DNA of 64,000 bases from Curtobacterium sp. 9128. Lineage in GTDB: Bacteria; Actinomycetota; Actinomycetes; Actinomycetales; Microbacteriaceae. Shown piece after piece: positions 17,942 to 25,945 of the stretch. Location of the stretch: NCBI RefSeq assembly GCF_007673775.1, contig NZ_VEAF01000005.1:266878-330877 (forward strand). Reading direction: 5' to 3'. The notes under the pieces were generated by a model. The model was not told where the DNA came from. It ran no database searches and saw only the letters and a program-made list of their open reading frames with translations. Made by a program: the position numbers and the translations under genes. Every line of letters begins with the position of its first letter. Positions within the stretch are counted from its first letter, which is position 1.

Positions 17942-19110
17942 CGGGGCACCTTCGCGTCCCAGGCCGCGTTCATGTCGGCGGCGAACTGGCTCTGGAACCC
18001 GAGGCGCAGCTTCGACGGGTCGGCCTCGGAGAACTGCTCGGACACGCTCTTCGGCAGCGCGTCGAGCGGGATGACCGGGTACCCGGAGACGGCCTCGGCG
18101 ACGAGCTGCTGCCCCTTGGACGAGAGGACGAAGTCGGCCAGTTCCTCGGCGGCCTTCTTCTTCGCCGCGGGTTCCGTCTTCGGGATGCCGAGGTAGCTGG
18201 CGCTGCCGGTGAACGTCGGGTCCGTGATCTGGGTGAACCGGACGTCGTGACCGATCGTGCCCGACTTCTGCGCGGTGATGAACTGGTCGCTCCACACCGG
18301 GGCCATGGCGATCTGGCCGGAGCCGAGCAGCTGCAGGACCTGGTCGTTGCCGTTCGGGTAGACGCCCTTCTGGTACATCGACGGGCCGAGGTCCTGCAGC
18401 GTCGCGAAGCCCTTGTCCCACTTCGACTCGAGCGACTTGTCGTACGTCGTCTGCATCGTCGTCTGGTCGCTCTTCGACAGGTACTTCGCGAGGACCGTCA
18501 TGACGAACGAGCCGCCCGACCCGCCCGAGGACGGGGAGTTGTACGCGAACTGTCCCGGGTGCTCCTTGATCCAGGCGAGCAGGTCGTCGAGGGTCTTCGG
18601 CGCGTTCGTCACCTTCTTCGCGTCGTAGGCGAGGAGCACGCTCGAGGCACGGTACGGGATGGCGCTGTCGCCGCCCTGCTGCTTCGTCGCGGTGGGGACC
18701 GCGGCGAGGTTCGGGATCGCGCTGTCGCTGACCTTCGTCATGAGGCCGGCCTTGCCCGCCGTGGTCACGAAGCCGGCGTCGACCAGGTCGTACCCGACGG
18801 TCTTCCCGGCCTTGACCGCGGTGGCCAGGTTCGCCTGCGTCTGGGCGTCGTGCTCACCGTGCAGGTCGATGCTCGTGTGGACGGCGATCTCCGGGTGCTG
18901 CTTCTCGAATGCGGGGATGAGCGACTTGTCCCAGAGGTCCTGGACGTTGGTGTCGCCGCTGATGAACACGGTGAGGCTGGTGCTGCCGTCGCTGCTGCTG
19001 GTGCTGTCGCTGTTGCTGTCGCTCGAGGCGTTGGCGCTCTGGACGCAGCCGGACAGCGCGACGGTGGCGGCTGCGGCGATCGCCAGTCCGGCGAGGGCTC
19101 GGGTCTTCAC
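17938..19110 (-). CDS. ABC importer solute-binding lipoprotein (family 1)
   Basis: A 390-residue extracellular binding protein anchored to the membrane. It has a lipoprotein signal peptide with lipobox ALSGC (Cys22), then a Ser/Asp-rich linker (about 25-45), then a family-1 binding fold starting LTVFISGDTNVQDLWDKSLIPAFE. Segments YRASSVLLAYDAKKV and IAMAPVWSDQF are typical of Fe(III)/polyamine/phosphonate binding proteins. The ligand is unknown; the co-encoded phosphodiesterase-phosphatase suggests a phosphodiester. GTG 19110 is preceded by AGGGAG. It heads the operon that runs to 13370. Confidence 0.92.
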   Translation of the reverse strand: MKTRALAGLAIAAAATVALSGCVQSANASSDSNSDSTSSSDGSTSLTVFISGDTNVQDLWDKSLIPAFEKQHPEIAVHTSIDLHGEHDAQTQANLATAVKAGKTVGYDLVDAGFVTTAGKAGLMTKVSDSAIPNLAAVPTATKQQGGDSAIPYRASSVLLAYDAKKVTNAPKTLDDLLAWIKEHPGQFAYNSPSSGGSGGSFVMTVLAKYLSKSDQTTMQTTYDKSLESKWDKGFATLQDLGPSMYQKGVYPNGNDQVLQLLGSGQIAMAPVWSDQFITAQKSGTIGHDVRFTQITDPTFTGSASYLGIPKTEPAAKKKAAEELADFVLSSKGQQLVAEAVSGYPVIPLDALPKSVSEQFSEADPSKLRLGFQSQFAADMNAAWDAKVPR

Positions 19111-19149
19111 GGCGGAGGTCTCCCTGGTCTGTGGGGGTTCGGGATACTG

Positions 19150-19167
19150 TGCGGGAACGTTCCCGCA
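19150..19167. promoter_or_regulatory. 18-bp perfect palindromic operator (LacI type)
   Basis: TGCGGGAACGTTCCCGCA is an exact palindrome with the central CG expected of LacI-family operators. It lies 40 bases upstream of the GTG start of the lipoprotein gene. Read on the reverse strand, CAGTAT, a possible -10 element, follows it directly. A LacI-family regulator is encoded at 21024-22037 and is the natural candidate to bind here; that link is inference. Confidence 0.7.
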
Positions 19168-19189
19168 TCGGGGATGACTGTGCCGGACC

Positions 19190-19480
19190 GCGGTGAACGC
19201 ACGGTGCCGAGGGCGTGCCGCCCGGGTGAATTCGCCCGCGGGGGGGTGGTGCGGGCGGGCGCTGGGACCGTGCGGGCGCGCGCTGCGGGGGGTACGGGGC
19301 GCACGCGGCGGCGCGAGGTCCGCACGGTGCGCCCTTCCCCACGCCGTGCGCGCTTGGTCGCCCCGTGCCCGGCATCGAACCTGCACCATGCGACCGTCCG
19401 CGCACGGGGCGTCAACCCCGCACCGTGCCCGCCGCACACGCAGCTGCCGTTTCCGCACGGTGCGCGGTTGCGACCGTGGC
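19190..19480. repeat. gene-free gap with GCACGGTGC/GCACCGTGC words (cluster 1)
   Basis: The 376-base gap 19111-19486 holds no gene. Apart from the operator it is filled with variants of GCACGGTGC or GCACCGTGC, in both orientations, near 19198, 19322, 19422 and 19456, with weaker forms such as GGACCGTGCG between. The same word fills gaps at 22038-22390 and 47762-48304. Confidence 0.6.
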
Positions 19481-19486
19481 GTCAGG

Positions 19487-20434
19487 TCACCGGGTCATCG
19501 CGATGCCCGCACGACGGAGCAGGGCCCGCAACCGGTTCTCGTCCATGAGGTCCGCCCAGGTCAGGCGGACGACCCGACGGACTCCCGGCATCGCTCGGAG
19601 ACGGTCCTCGCGGCGCTTCTCGTCGATGACGACGTCCTCCGGCGATCGCCCTCCGCGCATGCCGGCATCGCGGTACTTGACCGCACCGTCGAACTCGACG
19701 ACGACGCCCGCGGCGGGGAACCAGAAGTCCACGACGATGTCCGGCTGTCCCGACTCCTGGAACCGGTGCTGCAGAACGGGTCGCTCCGTGCCGAACTGGT
19801 CGAACCGAACGCGGGCGAACGACTCCCCCGGCGAATCCGACAGCGGATCGGCGAGCTCGATGGCACGGAGCGCCCGTCGTCGCCCCTTGGGTCCGCGCCG
19901 TTCGACGGAACGCCGGACGGCGGCACGGTCGACACCGCGTCGCACGAGGTCGTCGAGCGCGACCACGGCACCCGGCAGTGGCAGCGTCAGGGCGAGGTCG
20001 GCGGCGACGCGCACGGGTCCTGATGTCCGGAGGCCGTCGGGCGTGTTCACGGTGGTGCGCTCTCCGCGCGGATCCAGGTCGGCATGCACGATGAACGTGG
20101 CGTTCGTCGTCCGGCGATCGGTTCCGGGCGTCGTGAGGTGGACACGATCCGGCGGATCAGCGAGCAGGGGCACGGCGAGGACGACCGCCGCTGACACGTG
20201 CGAGACGACTTGATGGGAGCGGATCCGCTCCGCGACGGCTCCGACACGGACCCGATGTCGCTCGTGAGGACGGAGCGGTGTCCACTCGGCGGTCCCGACG
20301 TAGAGTCCCCGGCCGATCCGCGTCAGCTCGCCGGTCGATGCCCGTCGTCGGATCTGGTCGGATTCGTCCGGGCGGTGCGCGGAGGTACGGAAGACCGGGA
20401 CGTGTGGGACAGGTGCGAGGCTGATTCGTTCCAT
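19487..20434 (-). CDS. solitary AbiEi-like / DUF559-type endonuclease-fold protein (second copy)
   Basis: A 315-residue protein of the same architecture as the one at 1432. The N-terminal half has ELTRIGRGLYVG (winged-helix-like) and SHQVVSHVSAAVVLAVPLL. The C-terminal half has a DUF559/Vsr-like nuclease core: IVVDFWFPAAGVVVEFDG (Asp and Glu in the expected spacing), then KRREDRLRAMPGVRRVVRLTW. Whether it cuts DNA is unknown. ATG 20434 (MERISLAP) is preceded by GAGGATC. No toxin or modification partner is adjacent. Confidence 0.8.
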   Translation of the reverse strand: MERISLAPVPHVPVFRTSAHRPDESDQIRRRASTGELTRIGRGLYVGTAEWTPLRPHERHRVRVGAVAERIRSHQVVSHVSAAVVLAVPLLADPPDRVHLTTPGTDRRTTNATFIVHADLDPRGERTTVNTPDGLRTSGPVRVAADLALTLPLPGAVVALDDLVRRGVDRAAVRRSVERRGPKGRRRALRAIELADPLSDSPGESFARVRFDQFGTERPVLQHRFQESGQPDIVVDFWFPAAGVVVEFDGAVKYRDAGMRGGRSPEDVVIDEKRREDRLRAMPGVRRVVRLTWADLMDENRLRALLRRAGIAMTR

Positions 20435-20544
20435 GCGGCGATCCTCGTGATCGCACTGCCGCCGCCGCGTGGTGCGACGACGGTCGGTGCACTGACAATG
20501 CCGAGCGGACACCTGTGGAGGAATCGTGCTGCGAGAATGGACCT

Positions 20545-21027
20545 GTGACCGATCGGACCTGGGGCTGGCTCGCCGCCCTCATCGACGTCGTGCTCATCGT
20601 CGTGTTCGCGCTCATCGGGCGCTCCTCACACGGTGAGGCGAACTCCGTCGGCGCGCTCTGGACCACGGCCTACCCGTTCCTCGCTGGCTGGGCCATCGCC
20701 TACGTCACCAGCGGAGCGTGGGCGCGTCCGCTCCGAACGTGGCCGACGGGCGTCGTCGCCTGGATCCTGACCGTGTTCGTCGGGATGGCGATCCGCGTCG
20801 CGACGGGACAGGGCGTGGTCGATGGCAACCCGCTGCCCATCTCCTTCGTCATCGTCGCCACGATCGTGCTCGGCGTGTTCCTGCTCGGTTGGCGCGCCGT
20901 CGCCCGTGTGGTCATCCGGTCGGTCGCCCGGCGGCGGAGGGCTGACGCTCCGGCTCTCGGAGACGCGACGGCAGGCGACCCCGCTGCGGATCCGTCGTCG
21001 AGTCCGGGCGTCACGCCCGGTACGTGA
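20545..21027 (+). CDS. DUF3054 family membrane protein
   Basis: A 160-residue integral membrane protein with four hydrophobic segments (about 7-25, 43-60, 70-88 and 100-120) and a Pro/Ala/Asp-rich tail. DUF3054 proteins are small four-helix membrane proteins of unknown function, common in actinobacteria; TGVVAWILTVFVGMAIRV is the most family-like segment. The start is GTG 20545. The stop overlaps the GTG of the LacI gene (GTGA, 21024-21027), so the two are translationally coupled. Confidence 0.85.
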   Translation: MTDRTWGWLAALIDVVLIVVFALIGRSSHGEANSVGALWTTAYPFLAGWAIAYVTSGAWARPLRTWPTGVVAWILTVFVGMAIRVATGQGVVDGNPLPISFVIVATIVLGVFLLGWRAVARVVIRSVARRRRADAPALGDATAGDPAADPSSSPGVTPGT

Positions 21028-22037
21028 ACCGCGTGGGAGGCGCACAACCGACGATCCTGGACGTCGCAGCCCGTGCCGGGGTGTCCAAGTCAGCAGTCAG
21101 CCGCGTGCTGTCGGGCACCGGCCGTTTCTCGGACGAGACCCGCGAACGGGTGGAACGCGCCGCGGCCGAGCTCGGCTACGTGGCGAACGCGATGGCGCGC
21201 GGGCTCGTGAGTGGTCGGACCCACACGATCGGCATGCTCGTCCGTGACGCGTCTTCCATGCTGTACACCGCACTGCACGCGGTGATGGAGCAACGAGCCT
21301 CCGAACTGGGGTACCGAGTGGTGACGACCACGGGCGTGGGACGGGTCGAGGACGAGAAGTCCGCACTCGCCGCGCTCGTCTCGATGCGCGTCGACGGGCT
21401 CGTCGTGTGCAGCGGCCTGCTCCCCGCCGCGGACATCGCGGAGTTCGCACCGAGGATCGCGACCGTGGTCGCAGGACGTCCGGAGCTGCACCCGGCGCTC
21501 TCGAGCGTCTACTGCGACGAGGTCGACGGCGGCCACCAGATCGCCGACGCGGTCGTCGATGCCGGGCATCGAGACGTCGTCGTCCTGAGCGTCCCGCGCG
21601 CCGACGCGATCACGCAGCACGCGCGCTCCGTCGCCATGACGGCGAGGATCCGTATGCGCGGGGCGAACGCCGTGGACATCGACGCCAGCTTCGTCCGCCC
21701 GGCTGCCGACATCGCCGCCGACGTCGTCGAGATGATGCGGGAGTCCGGTGCGACCGCTGTGATGTGCCCGACCGACCGGATGATGCTCGACCTCTGCGAT
21801 GCCCTCGACGACCTCGGTGTCGACATTCCGAGCGACGTCTCGGTGACCGGGTTCGACGGCGTCTACCCGCTCGCGAGCGACTGGATCGGCTTCAGCACGT
21901 TGCAACAGCCCGTCGAGCGCATCGGCCGCGAGGCGATCGACCTCGTCATCGGGCGCATCGACGATCCCTCCCGGACGGTGGAGCATCGATCCCTCCGCGG
22001 CACGGTGCTCCCCGGTCGCACACTCCGCCGCCGCTGA
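21024..22037 (+). CDS. LacI-family transcriptional regulator
   Basis: A 337-residue repressor-type regulator. The N-terminal helix-turn-helix and hinge read TILDVAARAGVSKSAVSRVL (residues 10-29) and then ANAMARGL. The rest is a periplasmic-binding-protein-like effector domain (TIGMLVRDASSMLY, then VTGFDGVYPL). The minor-groove hinge Leu is present in MARGL. GTG 21024 overlaps the DUF3054 stop. The effector is unknown. A perfect LacI-type palindrome at 19150-19167 in front of the phosphodiester ABC operon is the only such site seen nearby, so this protein probably controls that operon (inference). Confidence 0.92.
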   Translation: MNRVGGAQPTILDVAARAGVSKSAVSRVLSGTGRFSDETRERVERAAAELGYVANAMARGLVSGRTHTIGMLVRDASSMLYTALHAVMEQRASELGYRVVTTTGVGRVEDEKSALAALVSMRVDGLVVCSGLLPAADIAEFAPRIATVVAGRPELHPALSSVYCDEVDGGHQIADAVVDAGHRDVVVLSVPRADAITQHARSVAMTARIRMRGANAVDIDASFVRPAADIAADVVEMMRESGATAVMCPTDRMMLDLCDALDDLGVDIPSDVSVTGFDGVYPLASDWIGFSTLQQPVERIGREAIDLVIGRIDDPSRTVEHRSLRGTVLPGRTLRRR

Positions 22038-22390
22038 ACCGCGCACCGTGCTCCCCGAACGCACACCGCCGGCCCGCCGAATCCCGCACCGTGCCCCCGA
22101 GCGCAGGCCGCGCGCAGAGCCGCGCCCGCCGAACTCCGCACGGTGCGCCGCAGGCTTCCCCGTGCGGCCCTCGACGTCCGCGCACCGTGCGAGTTCAGCA
22201 CCCGGTGCGGCGTTCCGCGCCTGGTGCGAGCCTGTAACGACGCACTGAGCGACCAACGGCGCACGAGCCTCCAACGGCGCACGGTGCGCCGTCGGCCCGC
22301 GGCGCCGCCCCGCCGCACGCCGCGCCCGCACGCCGCACCGCACCCCGCCCCGCCGCACGCCGCGCCCGCGGCCCCGCACCGCGCCCCGCG
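22038..22390. repeat. gene-free gap with GCACCGTGC words (cluster 2)
   Basis: Between convergent genes lie repeated GCACCGTGC/GCACGGTGC words near 22042, 22088, 22138, 22183 and 22280, mostly written CCGCACCGTGC or CGCACGGTGCGCC and separated by 40-100 bases. The last 80 bases are a slipped CCCGCCCCGCCGCACGCCGCG-type run. No gene is supported. Confidence 0.6.
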
Positions 22391-23041
22391 TCAGAACAGC
22401 CCGCCGCGCGGCCCGTCCCCGTCCAGCCCGCGGAACATGTCCGACACGAGGGCCTCGATCTGCGGCTCGACCAGGCGCTCCACGGCCTCCGCGATCCGCG
22501 GCCGGTGGTCGATCAGCGCGAGGCACACCGCCGTCCCGGTGGACCGAGCGCACTCGTCGGACAGCTCGATCTCGTGTCGGAGTGCGGCCTTCGCCTCCTC
22601 GGAGAGCGGCTCACGCGGGGCCGCGTCCGTCGACGCCCCGGTACCGGCGAGCTCGCCGAGCGTGAAGAGGAACGGCGCACCCTCCTGCGGCTGCGGGTCG
22701 ACGTCGAGCCCCTGGAACTCCGGCGACAGCCCCTCGGCCGGCTGGTACCCGGCGTGCTGCTTCCGCGCGGCCAGACGATCGAGCTCGCGCTGCAGGAGCG
22801 GGAGGTTCTTCGCCGTGTAGTCGTCCACGGCGTCGTCGATGATCGTGGAGATCCGACCGATCAACGCGTGCTGCACCGGGTGCGGCACGTCGGGTCCGAA
22901 CCCGGCCGCGCTGGCGATCGGCGACCCGGTGCACTTCCGGCAGATCCGCGTGCGCGGGCGGGCGGTGCCGATCTGCCACCGCGGCAGCCACCGCAGCCAC
23001 ACGTCGACGGCGTTCCGCACACGCCCGTCGATGCCGTCCAT
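22391..23041 (-). CDS. conserved hypothetical protein
   Basis: A 216-residue protein I do not recognise. It starts MDGIDGRVRNAVDVWLRWLP, has a CRKC pair near residue 34 that could bind metal, a helical part ISTIIDDAVDDYTAKNLPLLQRELDRL, a proline-rich middle and a C-terminal helical part with SEEAKAALRHEIELSDECA. It has no signal peptide or membrane segment. The ATG at 23041 fits better than one 14 codons upstream, which would lie in a GGACGGGAGGC repeat copy. Its codon pattern is like its neighbours, so it is probably real and cytoplasmic. Confidence 0.7.
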   Translation of the reverse strand: MDGIDGRVRNAVDVWLRWLPRWQIGTARPRTRICRKCTGSPIASAAGFGPDVPHPVQHALIGRISTIIDDAVDDYTAKNLPLLQRELDRLAARKQHAGYQPAEGLSPEFQGLDVDPQPQEGAPFLFTLGELAGTGASTDAAPREPLSEEAKAALRHEIELSDECARSTGTAVCLALIDHRPRIAEAVERLVEPQIEALVSDMFRGLDGDGPRGGLF

Positions 23042-23114
23042 GCCACCACGATACGGACGGGAGGCCCGGATCGCCCCCGCCACGGCCGACCGGTCACCGA
23101 AATGGTCGGCTGGG

Positions 23115-24026
23115 TCAGCCCTGCGGCTCGGTGACGAAGTCGATGAGCTCCTCGACGCGTCCGAGCAGCTGCGGCTCGAGGTCCGCGAACGTGCGCACCT
23201 GCCCGAGGATCCGCTGCCACGCGCGGGCGATGTCGGCCTGCTCGGCGTGCGGCCACCCGAGCGCCTGGCAGATGCCCTGCTTCCACTCGATCGACCGCGG
23301 GATCGTCGGCCACTGCGTCAGGCCCACGCGGGCGGGCTTCACGGACTGCCACACGTCGACGAACGGATGTCCGACGACGAGCACGTGTGCCCCCCACTTG
23401 CCGCGCATCACGGCGTCGGCGAAGCGGGACTCCTTCGACCCGGGCACGAGGTGGTCGACGAGCACGCCGACACGGCGTTCGCGAGAGGGTCGGAACTCGT
23501 CGAGGACGTCCGCGAGGTTGTCCACGCCGGAGAGCTCCTCGACGACGACGCCCTCCACGCGGAGGTCGGCGCCCCAGACCTTCTCCACGAGTTCAGCGTC
23601 GTGCTTGCCCTCCACCATGATCCGCGAGGGCAGTGCCACGCGGGCGCGCTGCGCCTCGACCGCGAACGACCCGGACGCGGTGCGGAGGCGACCACCGTCG
23701 GCGGCGTGGCGGACCGCCGGGGCCGAGCCGTGCCTCCCGGCCGGTGCAGCGGCGGCAGACCGGCCGACCGGTGCCTGCGGGCGGCCCAGGGTGACGAGCT
23801 CGCCCTCGAGCAGGAACTGCCCGGTGAACGGGAAGGAGCGGGTGCGGCCCTTCCAGTCCTCGAGCGCGATGTTGCCGGCTTCGAGTCCGACGACGGCGCC
23901 GGCCCAGCCGGAGACGGGGTCCTCGAGCACCATGTCGCGTTCGAGCGGCACCTGCCGCACCTTCTTGACGCCCTTCGAGCGCCAGTCGCCCGAGAGCACG
24001 TCGCTGCCGTACCGGTCCTCGTCCAC
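23115..24026 (-). CDS. DUF3097 family protein
   Basis: A 303-residue DUF3097 protein, an actinobacterial family of unknown function with a Toprim-like core. The N-terminal part DVLSGDWRSKGVKKVRQVPLE and the EDPVSGWAGAVVGLE segment are conserved family features. After a variable linker (about 90-120), the core RIMVEGKHDAELVEKVWG with Glu and a later VLVDHLVPGS Asp motif resemble Toprim acidic residues. GTG 24026 is chosen because TACCCT lies seven bases upstream, fitting a leaderless mRNA; GTG 24032 is the alternative. The linker holds another GGGAGGC-family copy. Confidence 0.85.
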   Translation of the reverse strand: MDEDRYGSDVLSGDWRSKGVKKVRQVPLERDMVLEDPVSGWAGAVVGLEAGNIALEDWKGRTRSFPFTGQFLLEGELVTLGRPQAPVGRSAAAAPAGRHGSAPAVRHAADGGRLRTASGSFAVEAQRARVALPSRIMVEGKHDAELVEKVWGADLRVEGVVVEELSGVDNLADVLDEFRPSRERRVGVLVDHLVPGSKESRFADAVMRGKWGAHVLVVGHPFVDVWQSVKPARVGLTQWPTIPRSIEWKQGICQALGWPHAEQADIARAWQRILGQVRTFADLEPQLLGRVEELIDFVTEPQG

Positions 24027-24033
24027 CCGCACG

Positions 24034-24074
24034 AGGGTAGCGCCCGGAGCCCGTCCGTCACGTGTCGCTACGGT
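24034..24074. promoter_or_regulatory. back-to-back -10 boxes of two leaderless genes
   Basis: On the reverse strand TACCCT (24034-24039) lies seven bases before GTG 24026. On the forward strand TACGGT (24069-24074) lies six bases before GTG 24081. No ribosome-binding site precedes either start. The two -10 boxes are 29 bases apart, so the polymerase footprints overlap. Confidence 0.6.
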
Positions 24075-24080
24075 GGTGTC

Positions 24081-24647
24081 GTGGATCTGGAACTCCGACC
24101 GATGGACCCGACGGACGAGCGGGACCGCGCCACGATCGTGGCGTTCCTGACCACGAACCGGTTCCCGTTCCACGTCACCCCGGAGCCGACCCGCGAGGGC
24201 GTCGACCGCCGCTTCGACGACGGCGACTTCGCGGCACCGAGCCACGCGGTGTCCGGGGTGGTGGTCGACGGTGCCGTCGTGGGCCTGGTCGTGCTCGACG
24301 ACCTGGACGACGGCGAGCCCCTGATCGACGTCCGCCTGGCCGAGGCCGTCCGGGGGCGGGGCATCGGGACCGCGCTCGTCAGGGTGCTCGCGGACCACGT
24401 CTTCGCGGCGTTCCCGGACGTCGAGCGCATCGAGGCGCAGACCCGCGACGACAACACCGCGATGCGGAGGGTCCTGGTCCGGAACGGGTGGGTGAAGGAG
24501 GCCCACTACCGTCGAGCATGGCCGGTGACCGGGAGCGGTCCGCGTGACTCGATCGGGTACGGCTTGCTCCGCGAGGACCACCGGAGCGGGACGACCACGC
24601 CGGTCGTCTGGGACGACCTGCCGACGGACTGCAGCACGGGGAACTGA
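24081..24647 (+). CDS. GNAT-family N-acetyltransferase
   Basis: A 188-residue acetyltransferase. The acetyl-CoA motif A is VRLAEAVRGRGIGTALVRVL (R/Q-x-x-G-x-G/A, about 94-103), followed by FPDVERIEAQTRDDNTAMRRVL, the usual DNxxA-type region, and NGWVKEA. The substrate amine is unknown. GTG 24081 follows a -10 box at six bases (leaderless). It is divergent from the DUF3097 gene and separated by 84 bases from the alcohol dehydrogenase gene. Confidence 0.85.
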   Translation: MDLELRPMDPTDERDRATIVAFLTTNRFPFHVTPEPTREGVDRRFDDGDFAAPSHAVSGVVVDGAVVGLVVLDDLDDGEPLIDVRLAEAVRGRGIGTALVRVLADHVFAAFPDVERIEAQTRDDNTAMRRVLVRNGWVKEAHYRRAWPVTGSGPRDSIGYGLLREDHRSGTTTPVVWDDLPTDCSTGN

Positions 24648-24731
24648 ACGTCCACCAGCCCCGGAGTACTGTCGGTGCGGCCCGGACGACGTCGACCGGT
24701 CATTCCCCATCCCTCGACGGAAGGCACCTCC

Positions 24732-25784
24732 GTGCGCGCAGCAGTCATCCACGCCCCTCGCGACGTCCGCGTCGAGGAGCGTGACACCCCCACACTCCTC
24801 GCTCCGGCCGACGCGGTCGTCCGCGTCGTCGCCGCGTGCGTGTGCGGGTCCGACCTCTGGCCGTACCGCGGGGTCCGCGACACGAAGGAGCCCCGCGCGA
24901 TCGGGCACGAGTTCGTCGGCGTCGTCGAGCAGGTCGGTGACGACGTGGACGACCTGTCCGTCGGGGACTTCGTCATCGCGCCGTTCACGACGAACGACGG
25001 CACCTGCCAGGCCTGCGCCCACGGCATGACGAGCGGCTGCGACCACGGCTCGACGTTCGGCGTGACGCCGGACGCCTACGGTCTGCCGCTCGGCGGCGCC
25101 CAGGCCGAGTACGTCCGCGTGCCGGACGCCGCCGCGACGCTGGTCGTCGTGCCCGGGCCGGTCGACGACGCCCTGGTGCCGTCGCTCCTGACACTGTCCG
25201 ACGTCTTCTCGACCGGACACCACGCCGCAGTCTCGGCCGAGGTCGGCCCGGGCAAGACCGTGGTCGTGGTCGGGGACGGCGCGGTCGGGCTGTCCGCGGT
25301 GCTCGCGGCCAAGCGTCTCGGCGCCGAGCGGATCATCGCGATGAGCCGGCACGCCGAGCGCCAGGCGCTGGCCCGGGACTTCGGCGCGACGGACATCGTC
25401 GACACCCGTGGCGACGAGGGCATCGCGGCCGTCAAGGCCCTGCTCGACGGGGACCTCGCCGACTGCGCGCTCGAGGCCGTCGGCACCGCCGAGAGCATGG
25501 ACCAGGCACTCCGTGTCGTCCGTCCCGGCGGCAACGTCGGCTACGTGGGCGTCCCGGCGGGCGACCCCGAGTTGCCGATGCCGTTCCTGTTCGCGAAGAA
25601 CATCACCGTCGGCGGCGGCATGGCCCCCGCGCGCGCCTACATCCCGGAGTTGCTGCCCGACGTGCTCTCGGGGGCGATCGAGCCCGGCCGGGTGTTCGAC
25701 CTCGAGCTGCCCCTCGACGAGGCCGCGGAGGCGTACGCCGCGATGGACGAGCGCCGCGCGATCAAGGTGCTGCTGCGCCCGTAG
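24732..25784 (+). CDS. zinc-dependent medium-chain alcohol dehydrogenase
   Basis: A 350-residue MDR enzyme oxidising or reducing an alcohol/aldehyde with NAD(P). Catalytic zinc ligands are in CVCGSD and AIGHEFVG. The structural-zinc lobe is reduced but present (DGTCQACAHGMTSGC). The Rossmann motif is VVVVGDGAVGLSAV (about 170-183), and the later segment reads VRPGGNVGYVGVPAG. GTG 24732 follows GGAAGG; the frame opens 19 codons earlier but without family resemblance. It is monocistronic, with a long hairpin 30 bases after the stop. Confidence 0.9.
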   Translation: MRAAVIHAPRDVRVEERDTPTLLAPADAVVRVVAACVCGSDLWPYRGVRDTKEPRAIGHEFVGVVEQVGDDVDDLSVGDFVIAPFTTNDGTCQACAHGMTSGCDHGSTFGVTPDAYGLPLGGAQAEYVRVPDAAATLVVVPGPVDDALVPSLLTLSDVFSTGHHAAVSAEVGPGKTVVVVGDGAVGLSAVLAAKRLGAERIIAMSRHAERQALARDFGATDIVDTRGDEGIAAVKALLDGDLADCALEAVGTAESMDQALRVVRPGGNVGYVGVPAGDPELPMPFLFAKNITVGGGMAPARAYIPELLPDVLSGAIEPGRVFDLELPLDEAAEAYAAMDERRAIKVLLRP

Positions 25785-25812
25785 CGGATACGCGGGGAAT
25801 CGCGACGCTCCG

Positions 25813-25862
25813 CGCTGAGCGACCGACCACGGGCTCGCCGGCACCGGGACGGTCGCTCAGCG
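25813..25862. terminator. terminator hairpin (CTGAGCGAC family)
   Basis: Thirteen-base perfect arms CGCTGAGCGACCG (25813-25825) and CGGTCGCTCAGCG (25850-25862) enclose a 24-base loop. The loop word ACGGGCTCG and the arms recur in the hairpin at 33124-33168, so both are copies of one repeat family used as terminators. Confidence 0.7.
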
Positions 25863-25886
25863 GAGGACGACGGAACAGCCCACCGG

Positions 25887-25938
25887 TGTTTCCGATCTGT
25901 AAACAAACCTTTCAGTAAAGAAGGTTGTCCGTTACAGT
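25887..25938 (+). promoter_or_regulatory. paired operator sites and -10 box of the ROK-regulated sugar operon
   Basis: In an unusually AT-rich stretch, TGTTT-N9-AAACA (25887-25905) and AACCTT-N9-AAGGTT (25906-25926) share the same geometry, and their centres are 20 bases apart, about two helical turns. TACAGT (25933-25938) lies seven bases before ATG 25946 and is a good -10 for a leaderless transcript. ROK regulators bind AT-rich inverted repeats, so autoregulation is likely. Confidence 0.55.
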
Positions 25939-25945
25939 CCTCGAC

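Noticed and set aside
23115..25844. 909-codon frame on the minus strand covering three genes
   Set aside because: Only its last third (DUF3097) resembles a protein; the rest is antisense to the acetyltransferase and alcohol dehydrogenase, which have clear motifs.
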